From Pseudoalteromonas luteoviolacea S2607 (lineage in GTDB: Bacteria > Pseudomonadota > Gammaproteobacteria > Enterobacterales > Alteromonadaceae): DNA of 64,000 nt. A model generated the notes under the pieces. It was not told where the DNA came from, ran no database searches, and worked only from the letters and a program-made list of their open reading frames with translations. Made by a program: the position numbers and the translations under genes. Positions 15,113 to 24,872 of the stretch are shown one piece after another. Position 1 is the first letter of the stretch. Each line of letters begins with the position of its first letter. The stretch lies in assembly GCF_001625575.1 (NCBI RefSeq), contig NZ_AUXV01000007.1, forward strand, positions 1-64,000, given 5' to 3'.

Positions 15113-16000
15113 CTACCCACTTAATAGTAATACTATCCCACCAAACGCCAATAACCCACCAAATATCATATTGCGAGTAATATGTTCTTTACGTATTAGG
15201 CTCATTGTCATCACCATCAGTGGTGCGGCAGAAAAGATGGTTTGTGCAATTGCTGGATCAGTGTTGTTTACTGAAATCAATTGCAACCATAAGCCGATGA
15301 ATGTGCCAAAAAACACCGCGGCAAATAACCAACCTTTACTATCGATTCCCTTTAGTGTGATCGCACGTTGTAATGAGCTATGCTTAAATGCTGCAACGAT
15401 AACCGCGACTGCCAATGTGCCAGACACCAAGCGTATGGTTGCAGCCCATAGGCTACTCACTTGTTGCTCATTCAATGCTCCCTTAGATAACACCATTCCA
15501 GCCGCTTGGCAGGTGGCAGCAATGAGTGCGAAAACAACACCTTTTTGGTATGTGTTTCGCTCTACTGTTGGTAGGGCTTGATTGGGCTTTACAGCTATGA
15601 TCACACCTAAGGTAGTAAGCATAATGCCAAACCAAGCCGTGAATGATAAAAAGACGCCCAACAGGGCAATATTGAGTAATCCAGCAATTGCGGGCGCGAG
15701 TGATTCAATGACTAAAGTACGCGCAGGACCTATATTGCGCAGTGCACCAAAGTAAGCACTATCTCCAATTGCTATGCCGACAATGCCACTGGCAATCAGC
15801 CATCCCCAACTGAATTGAGTTGTGGGTAGCTGCGTATCCCAAGTTAAGAGCAATACCGTTGCCATTAACGTGGATGCAATAACCCCCTTAGCCACATTTA
15901 ATTCAAGCGGATTTAAATGGTGACTAAAGCGTTTATAAAGCAGTGTTGAAAACGCCCATACCGCTGCTGCCGTGAAAGCAGCTACCTCTCCAATACCCAT
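15113..16000 (-). CDS. EamA/DMT-family inner-membrane transporter
   Basis: The 295-residue protein is almost wholly hydrophobic, with about ten membrane segments in two EamA halves, beginning GIGEVAAFTAAAVWAFSTLLYK. The half-site pattern GIAIGDSAYFGAL and the closing FGGLLAFGGIVLLL are typical of drug/metabolite exporters. The substrate cannot be read from sequence. It is convergent with the tail cluster and divergent from the small membrane protein gene at 16186. It seems to be ordinary host sequence flanking the tail element. Confidence 0.85.
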   Translation of the reverse strand: MGIGEVAAFTAAAVWAFSTLLYKRFSHHLNPLELNVAKGVIASTLMATVLLLTWDTQLPTTQFSWGWLIASGIVGIAIGDSAYFGALRNIGPARTLVIESLAPAIAGLLNIALLGVFLSFTAWFGIMLTTLGVIIAVKPNQALPTVERNTYQKGVVFALIAATCQAAGMVLSKGALNEQQVSSLWAATIRLVSGTLAVAVIVAAFKHSSLQRAITLKGIDSKGWLFAAVFFGTFIGLWLQLISVNNTDPAIAQTIFSAAPLMVMTMSLIRKEHITRNMIFGGLLAFGGIVLLLSG

Positions 16001-16094
16001 ATTTATCTTATTGTTCTTTTTAATTGGTCGTACTGTAATCTTTTTGCTTATGGATGCAACAATAAACGACGTGAAATTAAACTTTCAGTTTTTA

Positions 16095-16124
16095 TTGAAA
16101 GTTTAAAAGGTTTCTTGCTACACT
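16095..16124 (+). promoter_or_regulatory. Putative sigma-70 promoter of the small membrane protein
   Basis: TTGAAA (16095-16100) and TACACT (16119-16124) are spaced by 18 bases and lie about 60 bases before the ATG at 16186. The -35 sits in the right arm of a 9-bp perfect inverted repeat, AAACTTTCA (16079-16087) with TGAAAGTTT (16096-16104), which could be an operator. Confidence 0.5.
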
Positions 16125-16185
16125 TTGTTTTGTAGACATAGTCGTCAGCTTAACGTGGTTGCTTTGCCACCCATTGGAGAACAAA

Positions 16186-16377
16186 ATGATTTTCGATGCA
16201 ATTCAAGTAAATTTAATTCTCTTCAGCTTTTGTATGTTCGTTTCTTGTTTGATCATGGCATTTTCTGAGTCAAATCAAGAAGGGGCTGATCGCCTGAAGG
16301 CGAGTATTGAATATGGTATCTTTTCTTCAACAGGTCTTATCTTAGCGATGGTGTTAGCTTATGGCTATGTTGGTTGA
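16186..16377 (+). CDS. Small two-helix membrane protein, unknown function
   Basis: I place the start at ATG 16186, seven bases after GGAG, giving 63 residues. It has a first hydrophobic helix (VNLILFSFCMFVSCLIMAF), a short charged loop with ESNQEGADRLKASIEYG, and a second helix (FSSTGLILAMVLAYGYVG). No family is recognised. It has its own likely promoter and a terminator just after it, so it is a single-gene unit. It might be a regulator of a membrane enzyme or transporter, but nothing in sequence shows which. Confidence 0.7.
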   Translation: MIFDAIQVNLILFSFCMFVSCLIMAFSESNQEGADRLKASIEYGIFSSTGLILAMVLAYGYVG

Positions 16378-16397
16378 TCCTCTACTTGCATAAAAAC

Positions 16398-16424
16398 AGG
16401 GTGCTACTCACAGGGCACCCTTTA
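16398..16424 (+). terminator. Terminator of the small membrane protein gene
   Basis: AGGGTGC (16398-16404) pairs with GCACCCT (16415-16421) over a 10-base loop, then TTT follows. It lies 20 bases after the stop codon at 16377. Confidence 0.65.
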
Positions 16425-16560
16425 TGACTTTCCTCTGTATACGCCTTTAATCTGCGCCTCCCACCTTTTGCTCTACACACCTAACTCAGCTCCTTTCACT
16501 TTTCTATTTTGGCTAGATACGCTGTTTCTCATTTAGGAAAATATACTTACTCGTTCATTT

Positions 16561-16584
16561 GGACGTCTGAACATCTAGAAGTTG
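16561..16584 (+). promoter_or_regulatory. Tandem MetJ boxes before metA
   Basis: Three adjacent 8-base units, GGACGTCT, GAACATCT and AGAAGTTG, match the MetJ consensus AGACGTCT at 7, 5 and 5 of 8 positions. MetJ binds such boxes in tandem with S-adenosylmethionine and represses methionine genes. A -10-like TATACT lies just upstream (16542-16547). The metA start is 76 bases downstream. The boxes support methionine control of the metA-metH operon. Confidence 0.7.
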
Positions 16585-16659
16585 AATTTTTTTGGCTTTC
16601 GTTCATAATGGCAAGTTATATAGTTTTAGCTAATTTATGCTTTATTGGGGAAGAGCCTC

Positions 16660-17607
16660 ATGCCAATTACCGTAAAAGACGAATTGCCTGCCATTGCGCA
16701 GCTGCGACATGAAAATGTATTCGTAATGCCTAAAAGTCGAGCAATGTCTCAAGAAATCCGTCCTATGCGGTTAGCGATATTGAATCTGATGCCCAATAAA
16801 GTAGAAACTGAAGTGCAGTTTATTCGATTGTTGGCCAATACGCCGCTGCAAGTGCATGTTGACTTATTGCGTTTGGATACGCATAGGAGCTCTGAAAACT
16901 CAGAGCAGCATTTAAACATGTTTTATCGTTATTTTTCAGAGGTGAAAGACCAGAATTACGATGCCCTAATTGTTACTGGCGCACCGTTAGCACATCTTGA
17001 ATACAGTGATGTTATCTACTGGGAAGAATTACAAGAATTTTTTGATTGGGCGGAGCATCATGTTACCTCAACTTTATTTTCTTGTTGGGCCGCACATGCA
17101 GGTTTATTCCATCATCATGGATTAAAAAGAGCTTTGAAAGAAAACAAATTATGTGGTGTGTTTAAACATAAGGTTTATTTCGATCATGGTGCGCTTACAC
17201 GTGGATTTGACGATGAGTTTTTAGTGCCACATTCCCGCTATGGGCATATTGATATAGAGAAGATCAATAGCTGCAAAGACTTAGTCGTATTAGCTGGCTC
17301 ACAAAAGGTAGGTGCCTACCTTCTGAAAAACAAAACAGGTAGCCAAGTGTATATCACAGGCCACCCCGAGTATGATGCGGACACATTACAAAAGGAATAC
17401 CAGAGAGACATAATCAACGATGTCGATGCACCTAAACCTGAAAACTATTTTCCAAATAATGATCACAGTGCTAAGCCATCTAAAACCTGGCAGAGTCACG
17501 CCTTTTTATTATTCTCAAATTGGTTAAACTATTATGTGTATCAAACAACGCCCTACGATATTAATCTCGTTAGCCAAGACGTGAGGACTAACAATTATGC
17601 CGAATAA
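16660..17607 (+). CDS. metA: Homoserine O-succinyltransferase MetA
   Basis: The 315-residue product acylates homoserine, the first committed step of methionine synthesis, in the cytosol. It starts [20 protein letters not shown] and shows the MetA markers [14 protein letters not shown], the nucleophile region [13 protein letters not shown] and the ITGHPEYD motif. E. coli MetA has 309 residues. I chose ATG 16660 after GGGGAAGAG rather than a TTG five codons upstream. The stop overlaps the first metH gene by 11 bases, so the two are co-translated. MetJ-like boxes lie upstream. Succinyl versus acetyl donor use cannot be settled by eye, since some MetA proteins use acetyl-CoA. Confidence 0.93.
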   Translation: MPITVKDELPAIAQLRHENVFVMPKSRAMSQEIRPMRLAILNLMPNKVETEVQFIRLLANTPLQVHVDLLRLDTHRSSENSEQHLNMFYRYFSEVKDQNYDALIVTGAPLAHLEYSDVIYWEELQEFFDWAEHHVTSTLFSCWAAHAGLFHHHGLKRALKENKLCGVFKHKVYFDHGALTRGFDDEFLVPHSRYGHIDIEKINSCKDLVVLAGSQKVGAYLLKNKTGSQVYITGHPEYDADTLQKEYQRDIINDVDAPKPENYFPNNDHSAKPSKTWQSHAFLLFSNWLNYYVYQTTPYDINLVSQDVRTNNYAE

Positions 17608-18688
17608 CAGTGTGCCATTTGCGCCAATTGATGGCCAAGCAGTATCTGACGCCCTGAAAAAAACCATGCAAGAGCGCATCGTCATTTTAGATGGCGCGAT
17701 GGGAACTATGATTCAAAAGCATAAATTTGAAGAAGAAGACTATCGCGGTGAACGCTTTAAAGATTGGCATGTGCTGATAAAAGGCAACAATGATTTGTTG
17801 AGTTTGACGCAGCCTGATGTGATCAGTCAAATTCACAGAGAGTATCTAGAGGCGGGCGCAGATATCATAGAAACAAACACCTTCAATGCGACGACCATCT
17901 CTATGGAAGATTATGACATGGCGAGCTTAAGCCGTGAAATAAACTTTGAGTCGGCAAAGTTAGCACGTGAGGTATGTGACGAGTTTACCGCCAAAGATCC
18001 AAGTAAACCACGCTATGTAGGTGGTGTGCTGGGCCCAACATCAAAAACTTGCTCGATTTCACCAGATGTAAATGATCCAGGCTATCGTAACGTGACGTTT
18101 GATGCGCTGGTGGAGGCGTATATAGAATCAACGCTCGCCTTAATAGAAGGGGGAGCGCATTTAATTCTCATTGAAACTATCTTTGATACTCTTAATGCTA
18201 AAGCAGCGGCTTATGGCGTGGAAGAAGCGTTTGAACAAGCGGGTGTTCGATTGCCTGTTATGATTTCAGGTACAATTACCGATGCTTCAGGTCGTACACT
18301 GTCGGGTCAAACAACAGAAGCTTTTTATAACTCTATCCGTCATATCAAACCGATTTCAATTGGCCTTAATTGCGCTTTAGGGCCAGACCTATTGCGTCCT
18401 TATGTAGAAGAGCTTTCGCGTGTATGCGAAACCTTTACTTCAGTTCACCCAAATGCCGGTTTGCCTAATGAATTTGGTGAATATGATTTAGAAGCAGATG
18501 AAATGAGCGTAGAGATAGTTGACTGGGGTAAAGAAGGCTTTATCAACATTGTCGGTGGATGTTGTGGGACCACACCTGAACATATCAAAGCCTTTGCAAG
18601 TAGACTTGCGGAGGTTACGCCTCGCCAACTGCCTGAGCTCGAAGTTCGCATGCGCTTATCAGGTTTAGAAGCCTGTAACCTGAATTAG
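17597..18688 (+). CDS. metH: Methionine synthase, homocysteine-binding module (split MetH N part)
   Basis: This 363-residue protein equals the first domain of cobalamin-dependent methionine synthase, the Zn-bound homocysteine-activating barrel. The zinc cysteines are present as GLNCALGP (C259) and [10 protein letters not shown] (C322, C323), and the N-terminal [11 protein letters not shown] is intact. It ends at [12 protein letters not shown], precisely where the linker to the folate domain begins in one-piece MetH. The remaining domains are encoded by the next gene in another frame after 11 bases. In E. coli all are one protein of 1227 residues; here the two parts total 1238, so nothing is missing. 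The two products must associate for catalysis, which is inference. Confidence 0.9.
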   Translation: MPNNSVPFAPIDGQAVSDALKKTMQERIVILDGAMGTMIQKHKFEEEDYRGERFKDWHVLIKGNNDLLSLTQPDVISQIHREYLEAGADIIETNTFNATTISMEDYDMASLSREINFESAKLAREVCDEFTAKDPSKPRYVGGVLGPTSKTCSISPDVNDPGYRNVTFDALVEAYIESTLALIEGGAHLILIETIFDTLNAKAAAYGVEEAFEQAGVRLPVMISGTITDASGRTLSGQTTEAFYNSIRHIKPISIGLNCALGPDLLRPYVEELSRVCETFTSVHPNAGLPNEFGEYDLEADEMSVEIVDWGKEGFINIVGGCCGTTPEHIKAFASRLAEVTPRQLPELEVRMRLSGLEACNLN

Positions 18689-18699
18689 GAAGTATCACT

Positions 18700-21327
18700 A
18701 TGACGCAATCTACAGCCATTTTTACAAATGTTGGCGAGAGAACCAATGTTACAGGTTCGGCGCGATTCAAGCGCTTAATTTTAGAGGAAGACTATGAGAC
18801 GGCGCTAGAAGTTGCCAGAGAGCAGGTTGAAGGTGGCGCACAGGTCATCGATATTAACATGGATGAAGCCATGTTGGACTCTAAAATGGCCATGGTAAAA
18901 TTTCTCAACTTGATAGCATCTGAGCCGGAGATCTCTAAGGTCCCAATCATGGTTGACTCGTCAAAGTGGGATGTCATCGTAGCGGGCTTGAAGTGCATTC
19001 AGGGTAAGGCAATTGTAAACTCTATCTCTCTTAAAGAAGGTCGAGAGCCTTTTGTAAAACAAGCAAAAGTTCTAAAGCGCTTTGGTGCAGCGGTTGTGGT
19101 AATGGCGTTCGATGAAGTCGGTCAAGCAGAAACTGCGGACCGCAAGTATGAAATTTGCGAACGCTCTTATAAAATCCTCGTGGATGAGCTGGGTTTTCCA
19201 CCAGAGGATATTATCTTTGATCCTAATATTTTCGCGGTTGCAACAGGTATTGAGGAGCATGATAACTACGCCGTCGAATTTATTGAAGGGACGCGTCGAA
19301 TTAAGCAAAACTTGCCACACTGTAAAGTGTCAGGCGGTGTGTCCAATGTATCATTCTCATTTCGGGGTAATAACCCAGTTCGTGAAGCCATTCACTCTGT
19401 GTTTTTATACCATGCAATAAAAGCCGGTATGGACATGGGAATCGTAAACGCCAGCCAGTTAGCTGTATATGATGATATTCCTCTTGAGCTTCGAAATGCT
19501 GTTGAAGATGTCATTCTCAATACCGACCCTGGGGCGGGAGAGCGCCTTGTTGATATTGCCCCTAAATATTCAGGAATGGCACAAGCTGAGAAGAAAGAAG
19601 ATCTAGAGTGGCGCACTTGGCCTGTTACTAAGCGACTTGAACATGCATTGGTAAAAGGCATCACCGAATATATAGAAGAAGATACCGAAGCGTGCCGACA
19701 GGGTTTTGATAAACCGATTCAGGTGATCGAAGGGCCTCTCATGGATGGTATGAACGTAGTCGGTGATTTATTTGGTGCCGGCAAGATGTTCTTACCTCAG
19801 GTTGTAAAGTCGGCTCGCGTGATGAAGCGTGCGGTTGCTTATCTTGATCCATTTATTGAAGCGGAAAAAGAAGAAGGTACCAGTAATGGTAAAATCATCA
19901 TGGCGACCGTGAAAGGGGACGTGCATGATATTGGCAAAAATATTGTGGGCGTAGTACTTCAGTGTAATAACTACGAAGTAGTCGACCTTGGTGTAATGGT
20001 ACCTGCTGAAAAAATATTACAAACAGCGATTGATGAAAATGCAGATGCGATAGGGCTATCAGGCCTTATCACGCCATCACTGGATGAGATGGTGCATGTT
20101 GCAAAAGAAATGACGCGTCGCGGCTTTGAAATTCCATTGTTGATCGGCGGAGCAACAACATCTAAGGCGCATACTGCAGTTAAGATCGAACCGCAATATG
20201 ATAAAGGCGTGATTTACGTCAACAATGCGAGCCGAGCAGTTGGCGTGGTTTCAAGCTTACTTAGTGCAACGCAAAAACCTGCATTTTTAGAAAAAACCGC
20301 CAATGAGTATGTCAAAGTGCGTGAACAGCAAGCGCGTAAAAAGCCACGCTCAAAGCCTGTAACTTTGGCACGTGCACGAGACAATGCAGCTAAACTCGAT
20401 TGGGACAATTATACGCCCCCTAAGCCGAAAAAACTGGGTATTACCGAATTTAAAGATGTGAGCATCCAGACTTTACGCAAGTATATTGACTGGACGCCAT
20501 ACTTTATGACGTGGTCGCTGGCGGGTAAATATCCGCGTATTCTTGAGGATGAAATTGTCGGGGAAGAGGCTAAAAAGTTATTTGCAGACGCGAATGCGAT
20601 GCTAGACGACCTAGAGCGCAGCGGTGCGCTCCAACCTCTTGGTGTCATTGGATTATTCCCTGCTAACCGTGTGGAAGACGACATCGAAATCTATAAAGAT
20701 GAGTCGCGCTCAGAAGTAGTGTTACGCTCTTGTCAGCTTCGTCAACAAACTGAAAAAACAGATTTTCCTAATTACTGTCTTGCCGATTATATCGCGCCTA
20801 AAGGGGTTGAAGACTACTTTGGTGCCTTCGCTGTGACTGGTGGACTTGAAGAAGACGATCTCGCTGATGCATTTGATGCACAGCAGGACGATTACAACAA
20901 GATCATGGTCAAGGCGGTAGCGGACAGATTAGCAGAAGCTTTTGCTGAGTACTTGCATGAGCAAGTGCGTAAAGAATACTGGGGGTTTGCGGCTGATGAA
21001 GCACTGAGTAACGAAGAGCTGATCCGAGAAAATTACCAAGGTATTCGACCAGCACCTGGGTATCCTGCCTGTCCTGAGCATACCGAGAAGCATAAAATCT
21101 GGGAGTTACTAGATGTCGAAAGCCGCATCGGTATGAAGCTCACTAGTTCATATGCAATGTGGCCCGGAGCGGCTGTTTCTGGTTGGTATTTCTCACATCC
21201 AGACTCAAAATACTTTGCCGTTGCCACAATTCAAAAAGATCAAGTTGAAGATTACGCAAAACGCAGCAATATGTCTTTAGAAGAAGCTGAGCGTTGGCTT
21301 TCTCCTAATTTGGGGTATGACGCATAA
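18700..21327 (+). CDS. metH: Methionine synthase, folate/cobalamin/reactivation module (split MetH C part)
   Basis: The 875-residue protein starts at [20 protein letters not shown] and holds the methyl-tetrahydrofolate barrel, the four-helix cap, the cobalamin domain with [12 protein letters not shown] (the lower-axial His409) and [13 protein letters not shown], and the C-terminal AdoMet reactivation domain with [12 protein letters not shown]. It would take methyl from folate, pass it through cobalamin and give it to homocysteine held by the partner protein. It has its own AGGAAG ribosome binding site. The separate start in another frame and the intact length suggest a settled gene split, not a recent frameshift. 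A long gene-poor stretch follows. Confidence 0.92.
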   Translation: MTQSTAIFTNVGERTNVTGSARFKRLILEEDYETALEVAREQVEGGAQVIDINMDEAMLDSKMAMVKFLNLIASEPEISKVPIMVDSSKWDVIVAGLKCIQGKAIVNSISLKEGREPFVKQAKVLKRFGAAVVVMAFDEVGQAETADRKYEICERSYKILVDELGFPPEDIIFDPNIFAVATGIEEHDNYAVEFIEGTRRIKQNLPHCKVSGGVSNVSFSFRGNNPVREAIHSVFLYHAIKAGMDMGIVNASQLAVYDDIPLELRNAVEDVILNTDPGAGERLVDIAPKYSGMAQAEKKEDLEWRTWPVTKRLEHALVKGITEYIEEDTEACRQGFDKPIQVIEGPLMDGMNVVGDLFGAGKMFLPQVVKSARVMKRAVAYLDPFIEAEKEEGTSNGKIIMATVKGDVHDIGKNIVGVVLQCNNYEVVDLGVMVPAEKILQTAIDENADAIGLSGLITPSLDEMVHVAKEMTRRGFEIPLLIGGATTSKAHTAVKIEPQYDKGVIYVNNASRAVGVVSSLLSATQKPAFLEKTANEYVKVREQQARKKPRSKPVTLARARDNAAKLDWDNYTPPKPKKLGITEFKDVSIQTLRKYIDWTPYFMTWSLAGKYPRILEDEIVGEEAKKLFADANAMLDDLERSGALQPLGVIGLFPANRVEDDIEIYKDESRSEVVLRSCQLRQQTEKTDFPNYCLADYIAPKGVEDYFGAFAVTGGLEEDDLADAFDAQQDDYNKIMVKAVADRLAEAFAEYLHEQVRKEYWGFAADEALSNEELIRENYQGIRPAPGYPACPEHTEKHKIWELLDVESRIGMKLTSSYAMWPGAAVSGWYFSHPDSKYFAVATIQKDQVEDYAKRSNMSLEEAERWLSPNLGYDA

Positions 21328-21748
21328 CAATATTGAGTAGCGGTAATGCAGGGCTGGCGTCTTGTATTGCCATTGCCCTGCTGTGAATGGATGTTGTTTC
21401 GCATAGATGATGGCGAATTGGTATAGTCAATTAGAGTGACTGCTGTTTGAGGTTCTAGCGCGTTGTTTGTTAATTAATCGAGTATTTGAAATATCCCCAA
21501 CTCATTTATATATGATTACTTTTCTTAATGTTTTATCGTGACTTACGTTAGTCCTTTGTGTATCTTTTGGAAAGCAATAGTTAGATATAAACTGAAACTT
21601 AATCACAAACTTCAATCTATTAATTGCCAATAAAAATCAGTTAAGTCAAAGAATAATCGGCACTAATTAAGTTTTGAATCCGAGTGTATATGTATACACC
21701 TGTCAAAATCATTTCTTTTAAAATATATTAGGCTAGGAAGTAATGTAT
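21328..21748. other. 421-base intergenic region with a 7-bp palindrome
   Basis: No gene is seen. A possible weak terminator, GCAGGGC/GCCCTGC (21348-21354 with 21375-21381), lies just after metH. A palindrome GTGTATA-TG-TATACAC (21684-21699) lies about 50 bases before the orphan ABC ATPase and could be an operator for it. The rest is AT-rich. Confidence 0.5.
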
Positions 21749-22459
21749 ATGCTTAAAATGTTTGGGGTGGCAAAAACTTATACGACGGATACGATTCAAA
21801 CTCAGGCTTTACAATCGTTCAACCTTGAAATTGAACAAGGTGAATTTATTTCTATTGTTGGCCCATCAGGCTCTGGAAAGACGACATTCTTAAATATACT
21901 AGGTCTACTAGAGCCTCCTTGCAAGGGGCAATACCAATTGGACGGAAAATCAATTTTATCTCTTAGTGACAGGCAAAAGTCGCGCTTAAGAAATGCCAAA
22001 ATAGGCTTTATATTTCAGAGTTTTAATTTGATCCCTGAACTGTCAGTTTACGATAATGTTGAAGTACCTTTGCGGTATAGAGCGCTCCGTGCAAAGGAGC
22101 GAAAAAGTCGAGTTATGGATATGTTGGAAAAAGTGGGCCTTACGAGCCGTGCACACCACAAACCACATCAACTTTCAGGTGGCCAACAACAGCGCGCTGC
22201 AATCGCACGTGCGCTAGTGGGCGAGCCAGCTATTGTGTTGGCTGACGAGCCGACTGGCAACTTAGACTCAAGCAAAGCCCAAGAAATCATGAACCTGCTG
22301 GAAAGTTTTAATAATCAGGGAACAACTGTGTTGATGGTAACGCATGATCCAAATTTAGCGATGAGAGCAAAGCGTACGATTGAGATCAGGGATGGTATTT
22401 TGAAAGAACGCAGCGGCAAGCATTATGCAGCGCGTTGGCGCACAGAAGCGATAGGCTGA
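21749..22459 (+). CDS. Orphan ABC transporter ATPase (LolD/MacB type)
   Basis: The 236-residue ATPase has Walker [11 protein letters not shown], signature [15 protein letters not shown], Walker [12 protein letters not shown] and switch His in MVTHD. Its close relatives in this window (22832-23521 and 26424-27107) begin with MLKM, so I chose ATG 21749 rather than 21743; AGGAAG then sits eight bases upstream. Unlike those two, it has no permease gene: 372 bases without a gene follow it. It may serve the permeases of the neighbouring set, or be a leftover of a third copy. Its C terminus (after [10 protein letters not shown]) is basic and differs from its relatives. Confidence 0.85.
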   Translation: MLKMFGVAKTYTTDTIQTQALQSFNLEIEQGEFISIVGPSGSGKTTFLNILGLLEPPCKGQYQLDGKSILSLSDRQKSRLRNAKIGFIFQSFNLIPELSVYDNVEVPLRYRALRAKERKSRVMDMLEKVGLTSRAHHKPHQLSGGQQQRAAIARALVGEPAIVLADEPTGNLDSSKAQEIMNLLESFNNQGTTVLMVTHDPNLAMRAKRTIEIRDGILKERSGKHYAARWRTEAIG

Positions 22460-22831
22460 AGATGTCTGTGAGTATGAATTGGCAAACATCCAGTTCATAT
22501 AAAGTAATATCGAGATGAAATTCAAGCCTTCAAAGCTGTCATTATGCTGAGTAGGAAAAATTACAGTACCTCTTTTGGGGTCTTTAGCGGCTATAATTAT
22601 GTATATTAACAAAAAAAGCGTATAACTATATTAAATTAATGTTTTATTTTGGTGACTTTGAGGTTTTATTTATGTATCTTTCAGACCGTGATATCTTTTA
22701 GTTATGAGGTGTCATACGCTTTTAAGGTTGCTAGGTAGATATTACTATTACTTAGCTTAGAAATTAGCAATTTAGAACATTTGGACGATGGAAAGTCCTC
22801 AATTAGTAAGCAATAGCTACAAGGAATAATA
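22460..22831. other. 372-base intergenic region, no gene seen
   Basis: I see no coding remnant of a permease, no strong hairpin and no clear promoter. The sequence is AT-rich. The next ATPase has an AAGGAATAATA ribosome binding site at its right end. Confidence 0.5.
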
Positions 22832-23521
22832 ATGTTAAAAATGTCAAACGTTGCCAAAATATACGTAACTGATACGGTTAAAACACAAGCCTTACAACCG
22901 TTTAATTTAGAGATTAAAGCAGGGGAGTTTGTATCAGTTGTAGGCCCGTCAGGCTCTGGGAAAACGACTTTCCTGAATATCGCCGGCTTATTAGAAGATT
23001 ATACGGAAGGAAATTATTACCTTAATAATCAAGACGTCACTCATTTAAGTGATACTCAAAAATCACGCTTACGGAATGAAAAAATTGGCTTTATATTTCA
23101 GAGCTTTAACTTGATTCCAGAATTGAACCTATTCGACAACGTCGAAATGCCGTTACGTTATCGCTCGTTTTCTGCAAAGGAGCGCAAGCAGAGAGTGATT
23201 GATGCCTTAACGAAGGTCGGCTTGGCGAACAGGCAAGCTCATTACCCTCAACAACTTTCCGGTGGTCAACAGCAACGCGTCGCTATCGCGAGAGCATTAG
23301 CTGGCTCTCCTTCATTCTTACTTGCGGATGAGCCTACGGGTAATCTAGATTCAAATATGGCTGATGGCATTATGTCTTTGTTAAAGGATATAAATGCGTC
23401 AGGTACCAGCATCTTGATGGTCACACACGACTTAGAACAAGCCGATCAAGCGGAGCGTATTATAGAGATCAAAGATGGCGTACTTACTGAAAGTTTAGCC
23501 TCGCAAAAAGTGGTGGCGTAA
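22832..23521 (+). CDS. ABC transporter ATPase, set 1 (LolD/MacB type)
   Basis: The 229-residue protein has Walker [11 protein letters not shown], the signature [15 protein letters not shown], Walker [12 protein letters not shown] and MVTHD. It would power the FtsX-like permeases that follow 8 bases later. It is very similar to the ATPase at 26424-27107 (shared ALQPFNLxI, LNIAGLLEDY and [16 protein letters not shown] text). In the LolCDE/MacB class such pairs extract or push out lipoproteins, peptides or toxins across the periplasm. No membrane fusion protein or outer membrane channel gene is adjacent. Confidence 0.88.
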   Translation: MLKMSNVAKIYVTDTVKTQALQPFNLEIKAGEFVSVVGPSGSGKTTFLNIAGLLEDYTEGNYYLNNQDVTHLSDTQKSRLRNEKIGFIFQSFNLIPELNLFDNVEMPLRYRSFSAKERKQRVIDALTKVGLANRQAHYPQQLSGGQQQRVAIARALAGSPSFLLADEPTGNLDSNMADGIMSLLKDINASGTSILMVTHDLEQADQAERIIEIKDGVLTESLASQKVVA

Positions 23522-23529
23522 GATTAGAC

Positions 23530-24861
23530 ATGTTGCGTTATTATTTTAAGCTTGCACTTCTTAGCATCAAAAAAACACCTCTGTTGAGTTTTTTAATGAT
23601 TGCGACAATCGCAATCGGTATTGCTGCCACTATGGTTACCTATACAGTCAATTATATGATGACTCAAGACCCTGTCCCCAGTAAAAGTGACCGCCTTTTC
23701 ACCGTACACCTGAGTAGTTGGGATCCCAATATGTCCTATAAGTTAAAAGATGGCAAAGAGGATATTCCCATTTATCTGACCTATCAGGATGCGACAAACT
23801 TATACGCAGATAAAAAAGCTGATAAGCAAACAATTATTAGTTTTCATAAAGCGATGGTGAGAGCTGGGGAGCAACCTTCCGGTATGGCAACAATGACATA
23901 TCTTAGGCCAACGACGCATGAATTTTTTAGTATGCTCGAGGTGCCTTTTTTGTATGGTTCCCCTTGGGGTATTGAAGATGACAGTGGAGGTAATCCAGTT
24001 GTCGTACTGTCGAAAAAGAAAAATCAGCAACTGTTCAGAGGAGAGAACTCGCTTGGCAAAGAGGTTCTCATAGGTGGATTAATATATCGAGTTGTTGGTG
24101 TATTAGATGACTGGACACCTCTACCTCGTTTCTATACTACTCGAAGTGAAGCCTATACTGAACCCAGAGGCGTATTTATCCCTTTTCAATCCAGCGTCAA
24201 TAATAATTGGTTATCAGGGACGGATGGCAGTGTGTATTGCTGGGGTGAAGTCAATTTTGTTGATCTGGAGTCTGTAAAATCTTCCGAATGTGTATGGTTG
24301 TTTTACTGGATTGAATTGAGCTCTCCGAAGAAGCGTGATGATTACCTAGCGTACATTAATAACTACGCTCAAGAGCAACGATCAATGGGGCGATTTCAGC
24401 GTGAGCAAATGAATCGGTTGATGGATGTATCTGAATACATTGAATATAACGAGGTCATTAAAGAAGATGGTAATATTGCAGTTTGGCTTGCTGTTGCATT
24501 TTTAATTGCTTGTTTGCTAAATAGTATGAGTTTAATGATGACTAAGTTTCATGGAAAAGGTTCTGAAGTTGGTCTAAGGCGCGCGGTAGGTGCGAGCAAG
24601 ATCAATATAGCTTGCCAATTTAGCTGTGAAACTGTCATTGTCGGTCTGTGTGGAGGCATTATCGGTTTGATGTTAGCGCAGTTAGGACTACACATTACTG
24701 CTCAGGTATATAGTCATTTACATGCAGAGCTTATGGAAATGAACTTTGAACTCATGATACTTACAGTTGTATTGTCGGTGCTTTCAAGTTCAATTTTTGG
24801 CCTTTATCCCATCTATAGAGCTTGCCAAATTCAACCTTCAAGCCATCTGAAAAGCTTGTAG
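23530..24861 (+). CDS. MacB/FtsX-like ABC permease, set 1 first subunit
   Basis: The 443-residue protein has one N-terminal membrane helix (TPLLSFLMIATIAIGIAATMVTY), a long periplasmic MacB-type domain, and three C-terminal helices after the FHGKGSEVGLRRAVGASK coupling segment. That is the FtsX-superfamily order. It starts 8 bases after the ATPase and is followed 11 bases later by a second permease. It is a clear paralogue of the protein at 27116-28450, sharing LSFLMI, SDRLF/SERVA-type positions and the GLRRAVGASK motif. The substrate is unknown. Confidence 0.85.
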   Translation: MLRYYFKLALLSIKKTPLLSFLMIATIAIGIAATMVTYTVNYMMTQDPVPSKSDRLFTVHLSSWDPNMSYKLKDGKEDIPIYLTYQDATNLYADKKADKQTIISFHKAMVRAGEQPSGMATMTYLRPTTHEFFSMLEVPFLYGSPWGIEDDSGGNPVVVLSKKKNQQLFRGENSLGKEVLIGGLIYRVVGVLDDWTPLPRFYTTRSEAYTEPRGVFIPFQSSVNNNWLSGTDGSVYCWGEVNFVDLESVKSSECVWLFYWIELSSPKKRDDYLAYINNYAQEQRSMGRFQREQMNRLMDVSEYIEYNEVIKEDGNIAVWLAVAFLIACLLNSMSLMMTKFHGKGSEVGLRRAVGASKINIACQFSCETVIVGLCGGIIGLMLAQLGLHITAQVYSHLHAELMEMNFELMILTVVLSVLSSSIFGLYPIYRACQIQPSSHLKSL

Positions 24862-24872
24862 GGAGCAATGAG

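Noticed and set aside
15063-15581. Plus-strand reading frame opposite the EamA gene
   Set aside because: The minus-strand protein has clear membrane segments and a family pattern; the plus frame has none.
21684-21699. Possible LexA site before the orphan ABC ATPase
   Set aside because: The arms are GTGTATA/TATACAC; the CTGT and ACAG ends needed for LexA are missing.
22460-22831. Decayed permease genes after the orphan ATPase
   Set aside because: No stretch on either strand resembles the permease sequences of sets 1 and 2.
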